From a virus, in IMG/VR virus record IMGVR_UViG_3300033154_000149, positions 1 to 22,994 of that record: DNA of 22,994 bases; one strand, written 5' to 3'. Shown piece by piece: positions 14,263 to 22,027 of this stretch; position 1 is the first letter of the stretch, and every line of letters begins with the position of its first letter. Made by a program: the position numbers and the translations under genes. Under the pieces are notes generated by a model. That model was not told the DNA's origin and searched no databases. It worked only from the letters and a program-made list of their open reading frames with translations.

Positions 14263-14942
14263 AAATAAAGAAAGACATAACTTACAGCATTAAAGAGTTT
14301 GCAGATGAAGAATTGGCATTGTCTCAGTCGGTATTTGGGTTGGTACCACAGTCTGTGTATTTCAATTTTACGATAGACGTTGATATTGACGTTGTGAATA
14401 ATAAGTTGATTTACATTTATGGTTTGTCAGGTGAGGGAAAGTCTATACTAAAAGACGTGTTATTTGAACAACTTGATAGCACAATGCATGTTATTGATTA
14501 TGATGCCTTTGGTGATGGTCATTTCTTTGGTAGAAAGATTTCAGAGATTTTTGATTTACGAACGGACAAGGAATTTCTAGTTTCTCTTTTTTCTGCGTTT
14601 GGTCTGTTTGAAATGCGTAATTTGTTTTCTAGGTATGAAGAATTATCGATGGGACAACAAAAGAGAATTCGTTATATGTACTTGATTTATGACGCTTACA
14701 TTAAACGAGACATTGAATCAGTAATTTTGATTGATGAATTCTTGACCTTTGTTGATACTCTATCAGCCAAGGTATTTGCACAGGGTATCAGAAAGTTTAT
14801 GAAGAAGTACATGCCAGACACCTTGATATTTGCGTTTGGTTGTAATGATAACATAATAGGTTATTGGGAGGACTTGGTTATTAGTCTTCAAAACGGAAAA
14901 GTAATCGACATTGACGAGGTTAGAGATCATGAACAAGTATAA
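14259..14942 (+). CDS. Stand-alone ABC-type ATPase
   Basis: The frame is open from 14199, but ATG 14259 overlaps the previous stop and has GGAG 9 bases upstream, so a 227-residue protein is preferred. It has Walker A GLSGEGKS, the ABC signature LSMGQQKRIRY (usual LSGGQ with Met for the second Gly) and Walker B VILIDEFLTFVD. There is no membrane domain, so it is not a transporter subunit. A GNAT-like protein four genes downstream resembles the acetyltransferase half of COG2401 (ABC ATPase fused to an acetyltransferase), so the two may be a split version of that system. That partnership is inference. Confidence 0.75.
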   Translation: MKIKKDITYSIKEFADEELALSQSVFGLVPQSVYFNFTIDVDIDVVNNKLIYIYGLSGEGKSILKDVLFEQLDSTMHVIDYDAFGDGHFFGRKISEIFDLRTDKEFLVSLFSAFGLFEMRNLFSRYEELSMGQQKRIRYMYLIYDAYIKRDIESVILIDEFLTFVDTLSAKVFAQGIRKFMKKYMPDTLIFAFGCNDNIIGYWEDLVISLQNGKVIDIDEVRDHEQV

Positions 14943-15144
14943 ATACACAGAGAATATGACGTTTGGTAATTTTTTATGGAGGACTATGGCATTCTTGTTT
15001 TTATTGACGTGTTCTTGGGCTCTTATATGTGGTGTGTGGCATCTATGTACAATATCCAAATTGTTTAGGATTTTATTTATAACGTTGGCACTTGTTACTG
15101 CTGTGCCAATTATTATTGAAGAAGTTAAATGTTGGAGGGAGTGA
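14929..15144 (+). CDS. Two-pass membrane protein (71 aa)
   Basis: The frame is open from 14911. ATG 14929 follows GAGGTTAGAG and gives MNKYKYTENMTFGNFLWRTM, which overlaps the ABC ATPase gene by 14 bases. Two hydrophobic helices (about 17-42 and 47-64) are separated by a short KLFR loop, with an acidic/basic end EEVKCWRE. The second half provides the GGAGGGAG for the following gene. Function unknown. Confidence 0.6.
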   Translation: MNKYKYTENMTFGNFLWRTMAFLFLLTCSWALICGVWHLCTISKLFRILFITLALVTAVPIIIEEVKCWRE

Positions 15145-15146
15145 TT

Positions 15147-15383
15147 ATGAGTGAGATAGAAATTAAAAGAGATTCAACTAATTTTGTAATAACTGATAAT
15201 GAGAATGGTCTTAAGATTCACGTTAGAATTGATGCTGGTGGTCGTTTATCTATTCATAATAACAAATGTAAGAGAGATTTTATATTTGAAAACAGTGATC
15301 CATTGATGGTGAAGCATATTGCAAATTTATTATTGGTTGCTGCTGATAAGGCAGGTGTAATACAATTGAAAGGTGACGAATGA
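15147..15383 (+). CDS. Hypothetical protein (78 aa)
   Basis: ATG 15147 lies 5 bases after GGAGGGAG (15134-15141), so it is preferred over an upstream in-frame start at 15129. The product (starting MSEIEIKRDSTNFVITDNEN) looks beta-rich for the first 50 residues, with GLKIHVRIDAGGRLSIHN and a Cys-Lys-Arg turn, followed by a helix (VKHIANLLLVAADKAGV). No family is recognised. It overlaps the KTSC gene by four bases (ATGA). Confidence 0.65.
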   Translation: MSEIEIKRDSTNFVITDNENGLKIHVRIDAGGRLSIHNNKCKRDFIFENSDPLMVKHIANLLLVAADKAGVIQLKGDE

Positions 15384-15646
15384 ACAGAAACCCAGTTAAT
15401 TCAAGTAATCTCAAGTCGGTTGGTTATGATCCAGAAACAATGATACTAGAAGTTGAATTCAAAGGTGGTGGGGTGTATCAGTACAAGGGTGTTGAAGTAG
15501 AAACTCATAGTTTAATGACAACATCAGAATCAATTGGAAGATTTTTTAATCAGAACATAAAAAATAAATTTGAAACAATCAAACAAAATGCTGTTGAAGC
15601 AGATAAGACACAGGAAATAAATGAACAGGAAGAACGTAAAGAGTGA
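15380..15646 (+). CDS. KTSC-domain protein
   Basis: In the 88-residue product, residues 4-60 fit the KTSC family pattern: VNSSNLKSVGYDPETMILEV, then EFKGGGVYQYKGVEVE, then a Ser-containing helix and GRFFNQNIKNKF (usual A/T-S-x-G-x-[FY]-[FL]-N). KTSC domains are small and common in phages, sometimes beside nucleases or lysyl-tRNA synthetases; their activity is not established. The tail is acidic (KTQEINEQEERKE). A GGTGA ribosome site precedes the ATG, which overlaps the prior stop. Confidence 0.8.
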   Translation: MNRNPVNSSNLKSVGYDPETMILEVEFKGGGVYQYKGVEVETHSLMTTSESIGRFFNQNIKNKFETIKQNAVEADKTQEINEQEERKE

Positions 15647-16751
15647 GATTACATTTGATGTAGAAATGTATCGAACAGGTGATAAAGAATTAAAGAAAAT
15701 CAAACGCAAGGCATTTCAGAAGATCGAGACGCTTGACTTGTTGAGTTATCACTACTTTTCACAAGAGTACGATGCTGTTAGGTCTGCATTCATTCTGTTT
15801 CATCTGTATATCAAGTATGGCAAACGACGTTATTTCTGTGGTGCTGTTAGTGTTCATGTCTCAGGTATGAACAAGATTTTGAGAAATGTCTTTTTTGGTA
15901 CTGAATTCTTTGGTAAGTACCGTAAGCACATGATAGAGAAATACAACGTCAAAGCCAAGTTTGCAACTATAACAAGGTGCGTGTTGTTTCCTCAATTTCG
16001 TGGTATTGGTCTAGCCAAGGTGTTCATTGATATAGTTACTGCAAAATTAGAAGAAATTGACGATATTCACATGGTCGAAATCTTCTCTTCCATGTTGTAC
16101 AACTTTGATTTCATGCCTAAAAACTGGATTAAGTATTCAAATGTGATCAGTAATTCATTCCCATCGTTTGAGGCGTACTCTAATTTCTGCAAAAGTACCA
16201 AATTGGTAAAGAGTGTGGCGGATGCTAGAAAGATGATAAATCGTACTACTATAAAGACAGATGATGTTATTGAAGCAGGTGATGATGTAAACGAAAAGAT
16301 AACTAAGAAAAAGAGAAATCAGGTGTTTAGAACAGCCAAACAGACGCATAGACGGGTTGGTCGTGCAGGTGCCTATATACAACGAAAGTCTGGATCAATG
16401 TTTAATCGCATGGACGACGCAGATTCATTTGTCAATATAGCATCCTACATGTTCTACATACCACCAGCAAAGTTCGAGTATTTCTGCGAATTCTTTCATC
16501 TGAATACTGACGTTGTGTCTTACGATAGTCTCCTTTACTCTTACGGTGATTGTGTTGACTTGTACAAGTCAAAGATGGTGTCGTACAAGAAAAATAGAAG
16601 GCAGATGCCTATATTTCTTGAAATGTTTAAAGATTTCTGTGATCTGAGTAAGTTCAATGAGTTTGAGAAGAAGATATATAGTGAACAGAAACAGAAGAAT
16701 TATATGGCATTTAAGGAGGTTGAAGTTGGCGAGGATGGGCAAATCAAATAA
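15621..16751 (+). CDS. GNAT-like acyltransferase-domain protein
   Basis: The 376-residue product starts at ATG 15621 after AGGAAA, overlapping the KTSC gene. Residues 71-172 resemble the acetyltransferase domain of COG2401 proteins: YFCGAVSVHVSG, then ITRCVLFPQFRGIGLAKVFI (117-136, the GNAT acyl-CoA-binding V..P..RG.GL motif), then MVEIFSSMLYNFDFMPKNW. Residues 205-275 are Lys/Arg-rich (EKITKKKRNQVFRTAKQTHR) and could bind nucleic acid. The remainder is a charged helical C-terminal region. The phage Mu Mom protein shows that GNAT-fold enzymes can modify adenine in DNA, so a DNA- or nucleotide-modifying role is conceivable, but the substrate is unknown. It is the last gene before promoter P3. 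Confidence 0.6.
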   Translation: MNRKNVKSEITFDVEMYRTGDKELKKIKRKAFQKIETLDLLSYHYFSQEYDAVRSAFILFHLYIKYGKRRYFCGAVSVHVSGMNKILRNVFFGTEFFGKYRKHMIEKYNVKAKFATITRCVLFPQFRGIGLAKVFIDIVTAKLEEIDDIHMVEIFSSMLYNFDFMPKNWIKYSNVISNSFPSFEAYSNFCKSTKLVKSVADARKMINRTTIKTDDVIEAGDDVNEKITKKKRNQVFRTAKQTHRRVGRAGAYIQRKSGSMFNRMDDADSFVNIASYMFYIPPAKFEYFCEFFHLNTDVVSYDSLLYSYGDCVDLYKSKMVSYKKNRRQMPIFLEMFKDFCDLSKFNEFEKKIYSEQKQKNYMAFKEVEVGEDGQIK

Positions 16752-16767
16752 AATACATATATATTAC

Positions 16768-16796
16768 TTGACAGATTTACACGGGTGTGTTAAAAT
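16768..16796 (+). promoter_or_regulatory. Sigma70-type promoter P3 (extended -10)
   Basis: TTGACA at 16768-16773, a 17-base spacer ending GTGTGT, then TAAAAT at 16791-16796. The third copy of the promoter type seen at 401-429 and 9398-9426. An AGGAGG at 16825-16830 and a gene start follow. It would launch transcription of the DUF932-like gene and the SbcD-SbcC fusion. Confidence 0.85.
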
Positions 16797-16835
16797 ATTT
16801 GTATTAAATTTTAACAAACAAAACAGGAGGTAGTG

Positions 16836-17795
16836 ATGAGCAATGTAAAATGGTTGGGGATTGAAAATCGTATTGAATCAATTGATGATGTTGTAGTTCC
16901 AGCAAAGAACATTATTGAGGCTGACTGGAATAAGGAGTCTCATATCGTGTGTGCAGAGGCTGAAAATAAAGAAATTATTGACTTTGATTTATCTGGCATG
17001 TTTTCTCCAATTTTGGGTAACTACTGGAGAGTGTTGTACAAAGAGGGCGATTTTGATGGTATTCGTGATGCTATCTTGCGTTATTGGAAGTACAAAGATG
17101 CACCAACTGTCAAAGCCAAGATTATCAAGTTTGCTGGTGAGACACCATCTGCTGTGTTGGGTACCAAAGTCACTGCTGAAAAAGACAGAGACAAAAAGAA
17201 GTATGATGCAAATGAAATTTTAAAAGGTATTAACGATTCATTTGATTATGACCGTGTAGTAGTTGGGTCTAACAGTGAAAATGTTGAATTGCAGTTTCTC
17301 AATTCAAAGAATAGAATTGATGCCTCAAGAGACCCACAAGTTAATGATTATTTGGATCCGGGACTGTTTGTGTTCTTAAATGGTAATGTTCAAGTTTCTG
17401 CAGGTTGTAATCGTTTGATATGTACAAATGGTTTAACAGAACATTTGAACGTGTTCGAATCACGTGATTACAAGTTTGATAAAGAAATCATGGATCGTGC
17501 AATAACTTTAGCCAACTGGCTAGTAACTAAACAGGATGCAAAAGTTTGTTCTGTTCGTGAATTGTCTGTTATTCTCAATGGTTATCCGAAACCAATGGCT
17601 ACTAAGTTTTGGAAAGAGTGGTCACAAAAAATTGAGACTAAAGAATTAACGTGGTTTGAGGTTATCAACGATATCACTAATTATGCGAATAAGTACATGG
17701 ACAAAACACGACAACATCTTATTCAATTTCCTGAGACATTACGTCAATATGAAAGGGATGCTACTTGTCCTGTTTGCAGTACACATATTGAGTAA
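16836..17795 (+). CDS. DUF932-like phage protein
   Basis: The frame starts with GTG 16833, but ATG 16836 is 5 bases after AGGAGG and is preferred (319 residues). The central region contains LDPGLFVFLNGNVQVSAGCN and RLICTNGLTEH, resembling the DUF932 (YfjQ/TIGR03299-type) core where a Cys-x-Asn-x-Leu segment follows a beta-rich part. The N-terminal third has a FSPILGNYWRVLYKEGDFDG segment. The C-terminus ends CPVCSTHIE, a CxxC not typical of the family. DUF932 proteins are common on phages and plasmids with no settled function. As the first gene of unit 3 with a strong promoter and ribosome site it is probably abundant early. The family call is moderate. Confidence 0.55.
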   Translation: MSNVKWLGIENRIESIDDVVVPAKNIIEADWNKESHIVCAEAENKEIIDFDLSGMFSPILGNYWRVLYKEGDFDGIRDAILRYWKYKDAPTVKAKIIKFAGETPSAVLGTKVTAEKDRDKKKYDANEILKGINDSFDYDRVVVGSNSENVELQFLNSKNRIDASRDPQVNDYLDPGLFVFLNGNVQVSAGCNRLICTNGLTEHLNVFESRDYKFDKEIMDRAITLANWLVTKQDAKVCSVRELSVILNGYPKPMATKFWKEWSQKIETKELTWFEVINDITNYANKYMDKTRQHLIQFPETLRQYERDATCPVCSTHIE

Positions 17796-17807
17796 GAAAG
17801 GTATATC

Positions 17808-18302
17808 ATGAAGGGCGATTTAAGAGTAGAGATTGTGGTTAGAAATAAATCTGGAAACCCAATCGATTGGTCAGAGTATGGCATCAAGGACTTACCTGCA
17901 AATTGGGTATTACTTGAAACGGTACACAAGTTGTCTATCAATGTTCCACTCGATTGGGTTGGTTTTAGAGACGGTACACTTCACAGAATGTTTGCAGAAT
18001 TCAACGATTTAATCTATGTGGCTCTTGCATATTACACTGACAACACAGAAATTGTACTCGATGGAAATGGTCATGAGTTTTCGTCATACGATGCTGTTGT
18101 AGATGGTAAGTGTATGCGTAAGTACGTGAAAAAGAGACTTCGTATCATCAATGTAATAGATGAAGAACGTGGTGCTTTTGAGGTACAAGAGTACATAACT
18201 GATATTAATTCATCTACACCTGCATTCAAGGTTCTTGACGTGTATTCAGTTGGGTCAGAGAGCATTCTTAAACAAGATTATTTCATAAATGATGGGAAAT
18301 AA
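17808..18302 (+). CDS. Hypothetical protein (164 aa)
   Basis: It starts 13 bases after the previous stop with AAAGG upstream. The product looks beta-strand rich, with alternating hydrophobics (GDLRVEIVVRNKSGNPIDW, then EIVLDGNGHEF) and a KRLRIINVIDEERGAFEVQE segment. No signal peptide, membrane helix or catalytic motif is apparent. It sits between a DUF932-like gene and the SbcD-SbcC fusion with two-base spacing to the latter, so it may be co-translated with it. Function unknown. Confidence 0.65.
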   Translation: MKGDLRVEIVVRNKSGNPIDWSEYGIKDLPANWVLLETVHKLSINVPLDWVGFRDGTLHRMFAEFNDLIYVALAYYTDNTEIVLDGNGHEFSSYDAVVDGKCMRKYVKKRLRIINVIDEERGAFEVQEYITDINSSTPAFKVLDVYSVGSESILKQDYFINDGK

Positions 18303-18304
18303 AA

Positions 18305-21268
18305 ATGAAAATTGGATTATTCAGTGACCTCCATTTGCATAAGTGGATGTCGTTTGGTGTTGACGAATATGGTTTGTCTGTAAGATTGGGCGACCAGATG
18401 AAGGTTCTTGAACAAATCAAGAAAAACATAATAGAGTACAAGATCGACAAATTAGCATTTGGTGGTGATCTGTATCACAAGGTGGGCGAGATCCCAGTTG
18501 AATGCATAAACGTTGCACACGAATTCTTTGCATACCTTGAAAGAGAAGACATACCGTGTTTGATGGTCGATGGAAACCACGATTTAATAAACAGAAAATC
18601 ACCGCATTGGTATCATTCTGCAGTAAGACCGTTTGACAATACAAAAGAGTACGAAGGTGTCAAAATCAAGATAGTAAATTATATGGATGTAATTGATTAT
18701 ACTGAAATCAGAGATTATGATATTGTCATACTGCATAAACAACCAACCTTAGTGAATGATTACGGTATAAAATTTGATGGTGCAGACTGGGAAACTCTTG
18801 CTGCTAATAACAAGTTGGTTTTCTTTGGTCATTATCATGAACGTATGTTTTTATCTGGTAATTGTTTTATTATGGGTTCAGTCATGCCATTGACGTTTGC
18901 AGACACTAATGATCGTGGTATGTGGATTGTAGATACAGACAACTGGACAGTAGAATTTATTCCTATTCAATCACCAAAGTTTATCACTGTTGACACTCCA
19001 GATCAAGTGGTTAAAGATGATGGCAATTACTATCGTGTCTTACATGCAGACAAGAGAGTTGATGATCCGAACGTTGTAACTGTTGTGGAACCACAGTATT
19101 TTGAAGAAAGACTTAAATCGTGTGATTTCATGGACATACTCAATGAGTGGGTACAAATCTGTGGAAAGAATAAATCGTATATTGATGCTATTGCAGATAG
19201 AGTTACATCAAAAATGCATGTAGTCAATGACGTATTTGATGGTCGTTTGATGGGAATATCGATAATTGACTTTCTGTCTATTGGTGAGATTGAATATAAC
19301 GTTGTTAATGGATTCACGTTGGTCTCCGGACGCAACGACATATTTGATTCAAATGGTTCTGGTAAGACATCAATGTTTGAGGCAGTTTATTGGTGTTTAT
19401 TTGGAGAAACGACAAAGGGTCTTACTGGTAATGATGTAGTGCGACGTGGACTTAAAGACTGTAACGTTTCATTAAAACTGATTAGTGAAAATAAAAGATT
19501 TTCTGTAACAAGAAGTAGAAAGAATGGACTCAGTATTTTATTAGATGGAGGTAATGGTGAATTTAAAGACGTGGCTGATGGGTACAAATTGATTGACGCT
19601 CAAAAGATACTTGAAAGTTTATTGGGTTTTGATAAAACCATCTTTCTTTCATCTTGTTACTTTAGTCAAGAGTCGTTGTCCATGTTCACTATGCTTGGAG
19701 ATGCTGACCGTACGAACATGATAACAAAGTTGTTGGGATTCGAGAAATACGACGATTTGTATGTTATGTTTAAAGATTCGATTTCTGAGGCACGTAATCA
19801 AATTGAAGATTCTACTAAGACAATAAATCTTGCTGATACTAATATGGCGATTGCACAAGGTAAGTTAGATACACTTGAAGGTCAGATGGCTGATATAAAT
19901 GACGACAATGACACCACCAAGAAAAGAATTGATTTATTGAAAAAAGAGTTGACAGAATTGAACAATGCGATGTTTAAAATAAATGAAAAGAAAGACGCTG
20001 AGGCTGATGTAGTAGATTTTGATAAAGAATTGGAAAGTTTGAATGGTATGGAAGACGATGCCAACATTGCTATTAATGAATGGAGAAAGAAATCAAACAA
20101 GTTTAGTGAAGACATAGCACACAATCAAACGCAAAGAATGATAAAAGTAACAGAATCTAATGGTTTTACTGCAAGTATAAAACAACTTAAGTCTGAAATT
20201 AACCATTTTGAAAATTTGCAGTTTGGTGAACGTTGCGACAAGTGTGCCTCTATAATTAATGAAAGTAACACTCTGGTATTTATAGAAAGTAAAAATAAAG
20301 ACATTTCATTACAGGAAGAGACAGTTGCTTTGTTTAATGAGGCTATTAAAACGTATGACAAAGAATCTAGTGAATTAGCAAGTGCCAAGGCTGATGCAGA
20401 TAAGCACATAGAAAGTCTTGATACGACTGTAATCAAAAAAGAAATTAGAGAAGTGAATGAACGTAAAGACAATGCTATTTTGTTGTCACGTGCAGTTGAA
20501 GTTGAAAGGACTAGAATTCAGACTTCCATGACTGATAAGGAAGGTTCTGTGTATAACTATGAAACTGACTATAAAAACAATGAAGACAAGTTTACTAGAT
20601 TGAATCATCAAACTATGGAATTGGACAAGTCAATTCATGCGTACAAAGAAGAGATTAAACTAGTAAAAGAAGGTATTGCAAAGGTTGAGACCTTAATTGA
20701 CATTGAAGAGTTTTGGAAGATCGCATTTTCATCAACTGGAATTCGTTCTCTACTTATTGATAGGTTCTGCAACGAGTTTAATCGTATAGCCAACGAGTAT
20801 TTATCAACTGCAAGTAATGGTGTAATGAGTGTGACAATGACACCCACAAAAGTATTGAAGTCTGGTGAATCTAGAAACAAACTTGGATTTGACATAATGA
20901 TGGGCGACGTTTCAGTTAAGTATGAAAGTCTGTCTGGTGGTGAGAAGAAAAGAGTTGATGTTAGTTTGTGTCTCTCTATCAATAAGTGGATAAGCATGAA
21001 AATGGGAGTTAAACATGGTCTACTTGGAATGATGGTGTTAGACGAGTTATTTTCAGGTATTGATTCACTTGGAGAGGAGTCAATTGCAACTCTATTAAAT
21101 GAAGAAGGTAAATGTAAGGCAGTATTTGTTATTGACCATGCTTTGAGTTTATCATCTTATGCAGATAGAATCATAACTATCGTAAAGGAATTAGATGTCA
21201 GTCGTCTCGAACATACATTTGAATATGAAAACACGCAAGTTGAAAAGAGCCTTGCAAGTGTTGGTTGA
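18305..21268 (+). CDS. SbcD-SbcC (Mre11-Rad50) single-chain fusion
   Basis: One 987-residue chain joins two proteins that are normally separate (T4 gp47/gp46, SbcD/SbcC). Residues 1-230 are the metallophosphoesterase nuclease: DLHLH (D8, H10), GGD (D55), GNHD (90-93), H144 in ILHKQP and GHYH (175-178). The Rad50-type ATPase starts at about 325, with Walker A SNGSGKTS (349-356) and a QES Q-loop. Coiled coil spans about 490-800, with a zinc-hook CDKC (C644, C647). The C-terminal half has the signature LSGGEKKR (876-883), Walker B MMVLDE (909-914), D-loop SGID and H-loop IDH (H945). All catalytic residues look intact. It processes DNA ends to ssDNA for UvsX-driven repair and recombination-dependent replication. 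Confidence 0.92.
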   Translation: MKIGLFSDLHLHKWMSFGVDEYGLSVRLGDQMKVLEQIKKNIIEYKIDKLAFGGDLYHKVGEIPVECINVAHEFFAYLEREDIPCLMVDGNHDLINRKSPHWYHSAVRPFDNTKEYEGVKIKIVNYMDVIDYTEIRDYDIVILHKQPTLVNDYGIKFDGADWETLAANNKLVFFGHYHERMFLSGNCFIMGSVMPLTFADTNDRGMWIVDTDNWTVEFIPIQSPKFITVDTPDQVVKDDGNYYRVLHADKRVDDPNVVTVVEPQYFEERLKSCDFMDILNEWVQICGKNKSYIDAIADRVTSKMHVVNDVFDGRLMGISIIDFLSIGEIEYNVVNGFTLVSGRNDIFDSNGSGKTSMFEAVYWCLFGETTKGLTGNDVVRRGLKDCNVSLKLISENKRFSVTRSRKNGLSILLDGGNGEFKDVADGYKLIDAQKILESLLGFDKTIFLSSCYFSQESLSMFTMLGDADRTNMITKLLGFEKYDDLYVMFKDSISEARNQIEDSTKTINLADTNMAIAQGKLDTLEGQMADINDDNDTTKKRIDLLKKELTELNNAMFKINEKKDAEADVVDFDKELESLNGMEDDANIAINEWRKKSNKFSEDIAHNQTQRMIKVTESNGFTASIKQLKSEINHFENLQFGERCDKCASIINESNTLVFIESKNKDISLQEETVALFNEAIKTYDKESSELASAKADADKHIESLDTTVIKKEIREVNERKDNAILLSRAVEVERTRIQTSMTDKEGSVYNYETDYKNNEDKFTRLNHQTMELDKSIHAYKEEIKLVKEGIAKVETLIDIEEFWKIAFSSTGIRSLLIDRFCNEFNRIANEYLSTASNGVMSVTMTPTKVLKSGESRNKLGFDIMMGDVSVKYESLSGGEKKRVDVSLCLSINKWISMKMGVKHGLLGMMVLDELFSGIDSLGEESIATLLNEEGKCKAVFVIDHALSLSSYADRIITIVKELDVSRLEHTFEYENTQVEKSLASVG

Positions 21269-21392
21269 TTATGGTGTTGAATTTGATTATTTAAAGAAGG
21301 CACCAGTTTATCATCATGTTAATTGTTTATTGTTTGATGGTGAAGTTGAAAAATTAGCCAAAGCTATAATTAGAGTTAAAGAAAAGAGTTAG
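21225..21392 (+). CDS. Small basic hypothetical protein (55 aa)
   Basis: It overlaps the 3' end of the SbcD-SbcC fusion by 44 bases. An in-frame start at 21195 is possible but overlaps even more; ATG 21225 gives MKTRKLKRALQVLVDYGVEF. The rest contains YHHVNCLLFDGE and a helix EKLAKAIIRVKEKS. Neither start has a good ribosome site, so expression probably relies on coupling to the upstream gene. Its stop codon lies at the 5' edge of the structured RNA candidate. Function unknown. Confidence 0.5.
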   Translation: MKTRKLKRALQVLVDYGVEFDYLKKAPVYHHVNCLLFDGEVEKLAKAIIRVKEKS

Positions 21393-21492
21393 CCTGTAAA
21401 CGTCCATTAGGCTCTGGGATAGCAGCCTCCTAGGTAAACGGCTGTGAAATGACGACAGAAATATCGGGGCGTGACGGCTCGGAGAGACGAGC
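21391..21492 (+). ncRNA. Candidate structured RNA element with H-type pseudoknot
   Basis: This stretch is about 55% G+C by count in an otherwise AT-rich window. An outer helix pairs CTGT and CGTC (21394-21397, 21401-21404, with an AAA bulge between) with GACGACAG (21451-21458), 8 perfect pairs. Inside it, CAGCC (21423-21427) pairs GGCTG (21440-21444), and CTGGGA (21414-21419) pairs TCCTAG (21428-21433) in the loop of that hairpin, forming an H-type pseudoknot with no gap between its stems. A third hairpin GCTCG/CGAGC (21477-21492) has loop GAGAGA. Alternative hairpins (AGCCT 21391-21395 with AGGCT 21409-21413) compete with the outer helix, as in a switch. No known class was recognised; it could be a riboswitch, ribozyme or regulatory leader. 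Confidence 0.5.
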
Positions 21493-21502
21493 ACTTAATG
21501 TG

Positions 21503-21658
21503 ATGAAACTTAGTGATGAAAAGAGAAAAGTAATGGAAGATGAAATGCGTACGTTTCTGTCCTGCATGGAATCTTTTGACATTGAAAAGAAGGCAGAGGA
21601 ACTTGTTAAATATATGTTAAATAACAGGCACTTTGTTGCACACAAAAGGAGAAAGTGA
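21503..21658 (+). CDS. Small helical hypothetical protein (51 aa)
   Basis: The frame is open from ATG 21449, but that start lies inside the structured RNA element and has no ribosome site. ATG 21503 gives a natural-looking protein starting MKLSDEKRKVMEDEMRTFLS. It is strongly helical and charged, ending HKRRK. No good ribosome site precedes 21503 either; the nearest purine run (GGAGAGA) is in the loop of the last hairpin, about 15-20 bases upstream, so translation could be controlled by the RNA. Function unknown. Confidence 0.5.
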   Translation: MKLSDEKRKVMEDEMRTFLSCMESFDIEKKAEELVKYMLNNRHFVAHKRRK

Positions 21659-21852
21659 TGATTAAACTTAATCGTTTTAAGGCTGCTTGGATGGTGCTCA
21701 CGGGTAAGACACACACGATAGAGTTTTGGGCACTTGGTTATAAAGTTTATGTAAATGGAACCTTAATACCAAAGGATGAGTGGGTTCACATAGGTCTTGT
21801 AAAGGAGGAAAGTGATGATATGCAAATGTCTAGAGGTGAGAAGAAGATTTAA
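21658..21852 (+). CDS. Small hypothetical protein (64 aa)
   Basis: It starts at ATG 21658, 6 bases after AGGAG (21647-21651), overlapping the previous TGA by one base. The product (MIKLNRFKAAWMVLTGKTHT start) contains FWALGYKVYVNGTLIPKDEW, a short beta-hairpin-like stretch rich in aromatics, and ends with a polar tail. No domain is recognised. Its last 38 bases overlap the next gene, whose AGGAGG lies within it. Confidence 0.6.
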   Translation: MIKLNRFKAAWMVLTGKTHTIEFWALGYKVYVNGTLIPKDEWVHIGLVKEESDDMQMSRGEKKI

Positions 21853-22027
21853 TGAAACGAAAGAAATGTATCAAAGGGCGTTGAGACGTCCGTACAGTTT
21901 TGGAGTGCCACAGTCGTGGTATAATAGAAAATTGAGATACATGAAACGATTGAAGAAAATCATTAATGGTAGGAATCCATTTGAACCAGTTCAAGTTGAA
22001 ACTTTTATTGGAAAGAGATATCGATGA
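21815..22027 (+). CDS. Small basic hypothetical protein (70 aa)
   Basis: AGGAGG at 21803-21808 lies 6 bases before ATG 21815, so this start is preferred over GTG 21812. The product is Arg/Lys-rich (MICKCLEVRRRFNETKEMYQ, then YNRKLRYMKRLKKIING), with a CxC near the N-terminus, and probably binds nucleic acid. It ends in an ATGA overlap with the next gene. Function unknown. Confidence 0.6.
   Translation: MICKCLEVRRRFNETKEMYQRALRRPYSFGVPQSWYNRKLRYMKRLKKIINGRNPFEPVQVETFIGKRYR

Noticed and set aside
21365-21370. Perfect TATAAT just upstream of the structured RNA
   Set aside because: The only -35-like TTGAAA is 13 bases away, too close, there is no TGn extension, and such hexamers are common by chance in AT-rich coding sequence.
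21391-21460. HDV-like ribozyme or group I intron
   Set aside because: The string CAGCCTCCT is shared with HDV ribozyme, but the order of helices does not match its double pseudoknot, and no P3/P7 or guanosine-site motif of a group I intron was found.
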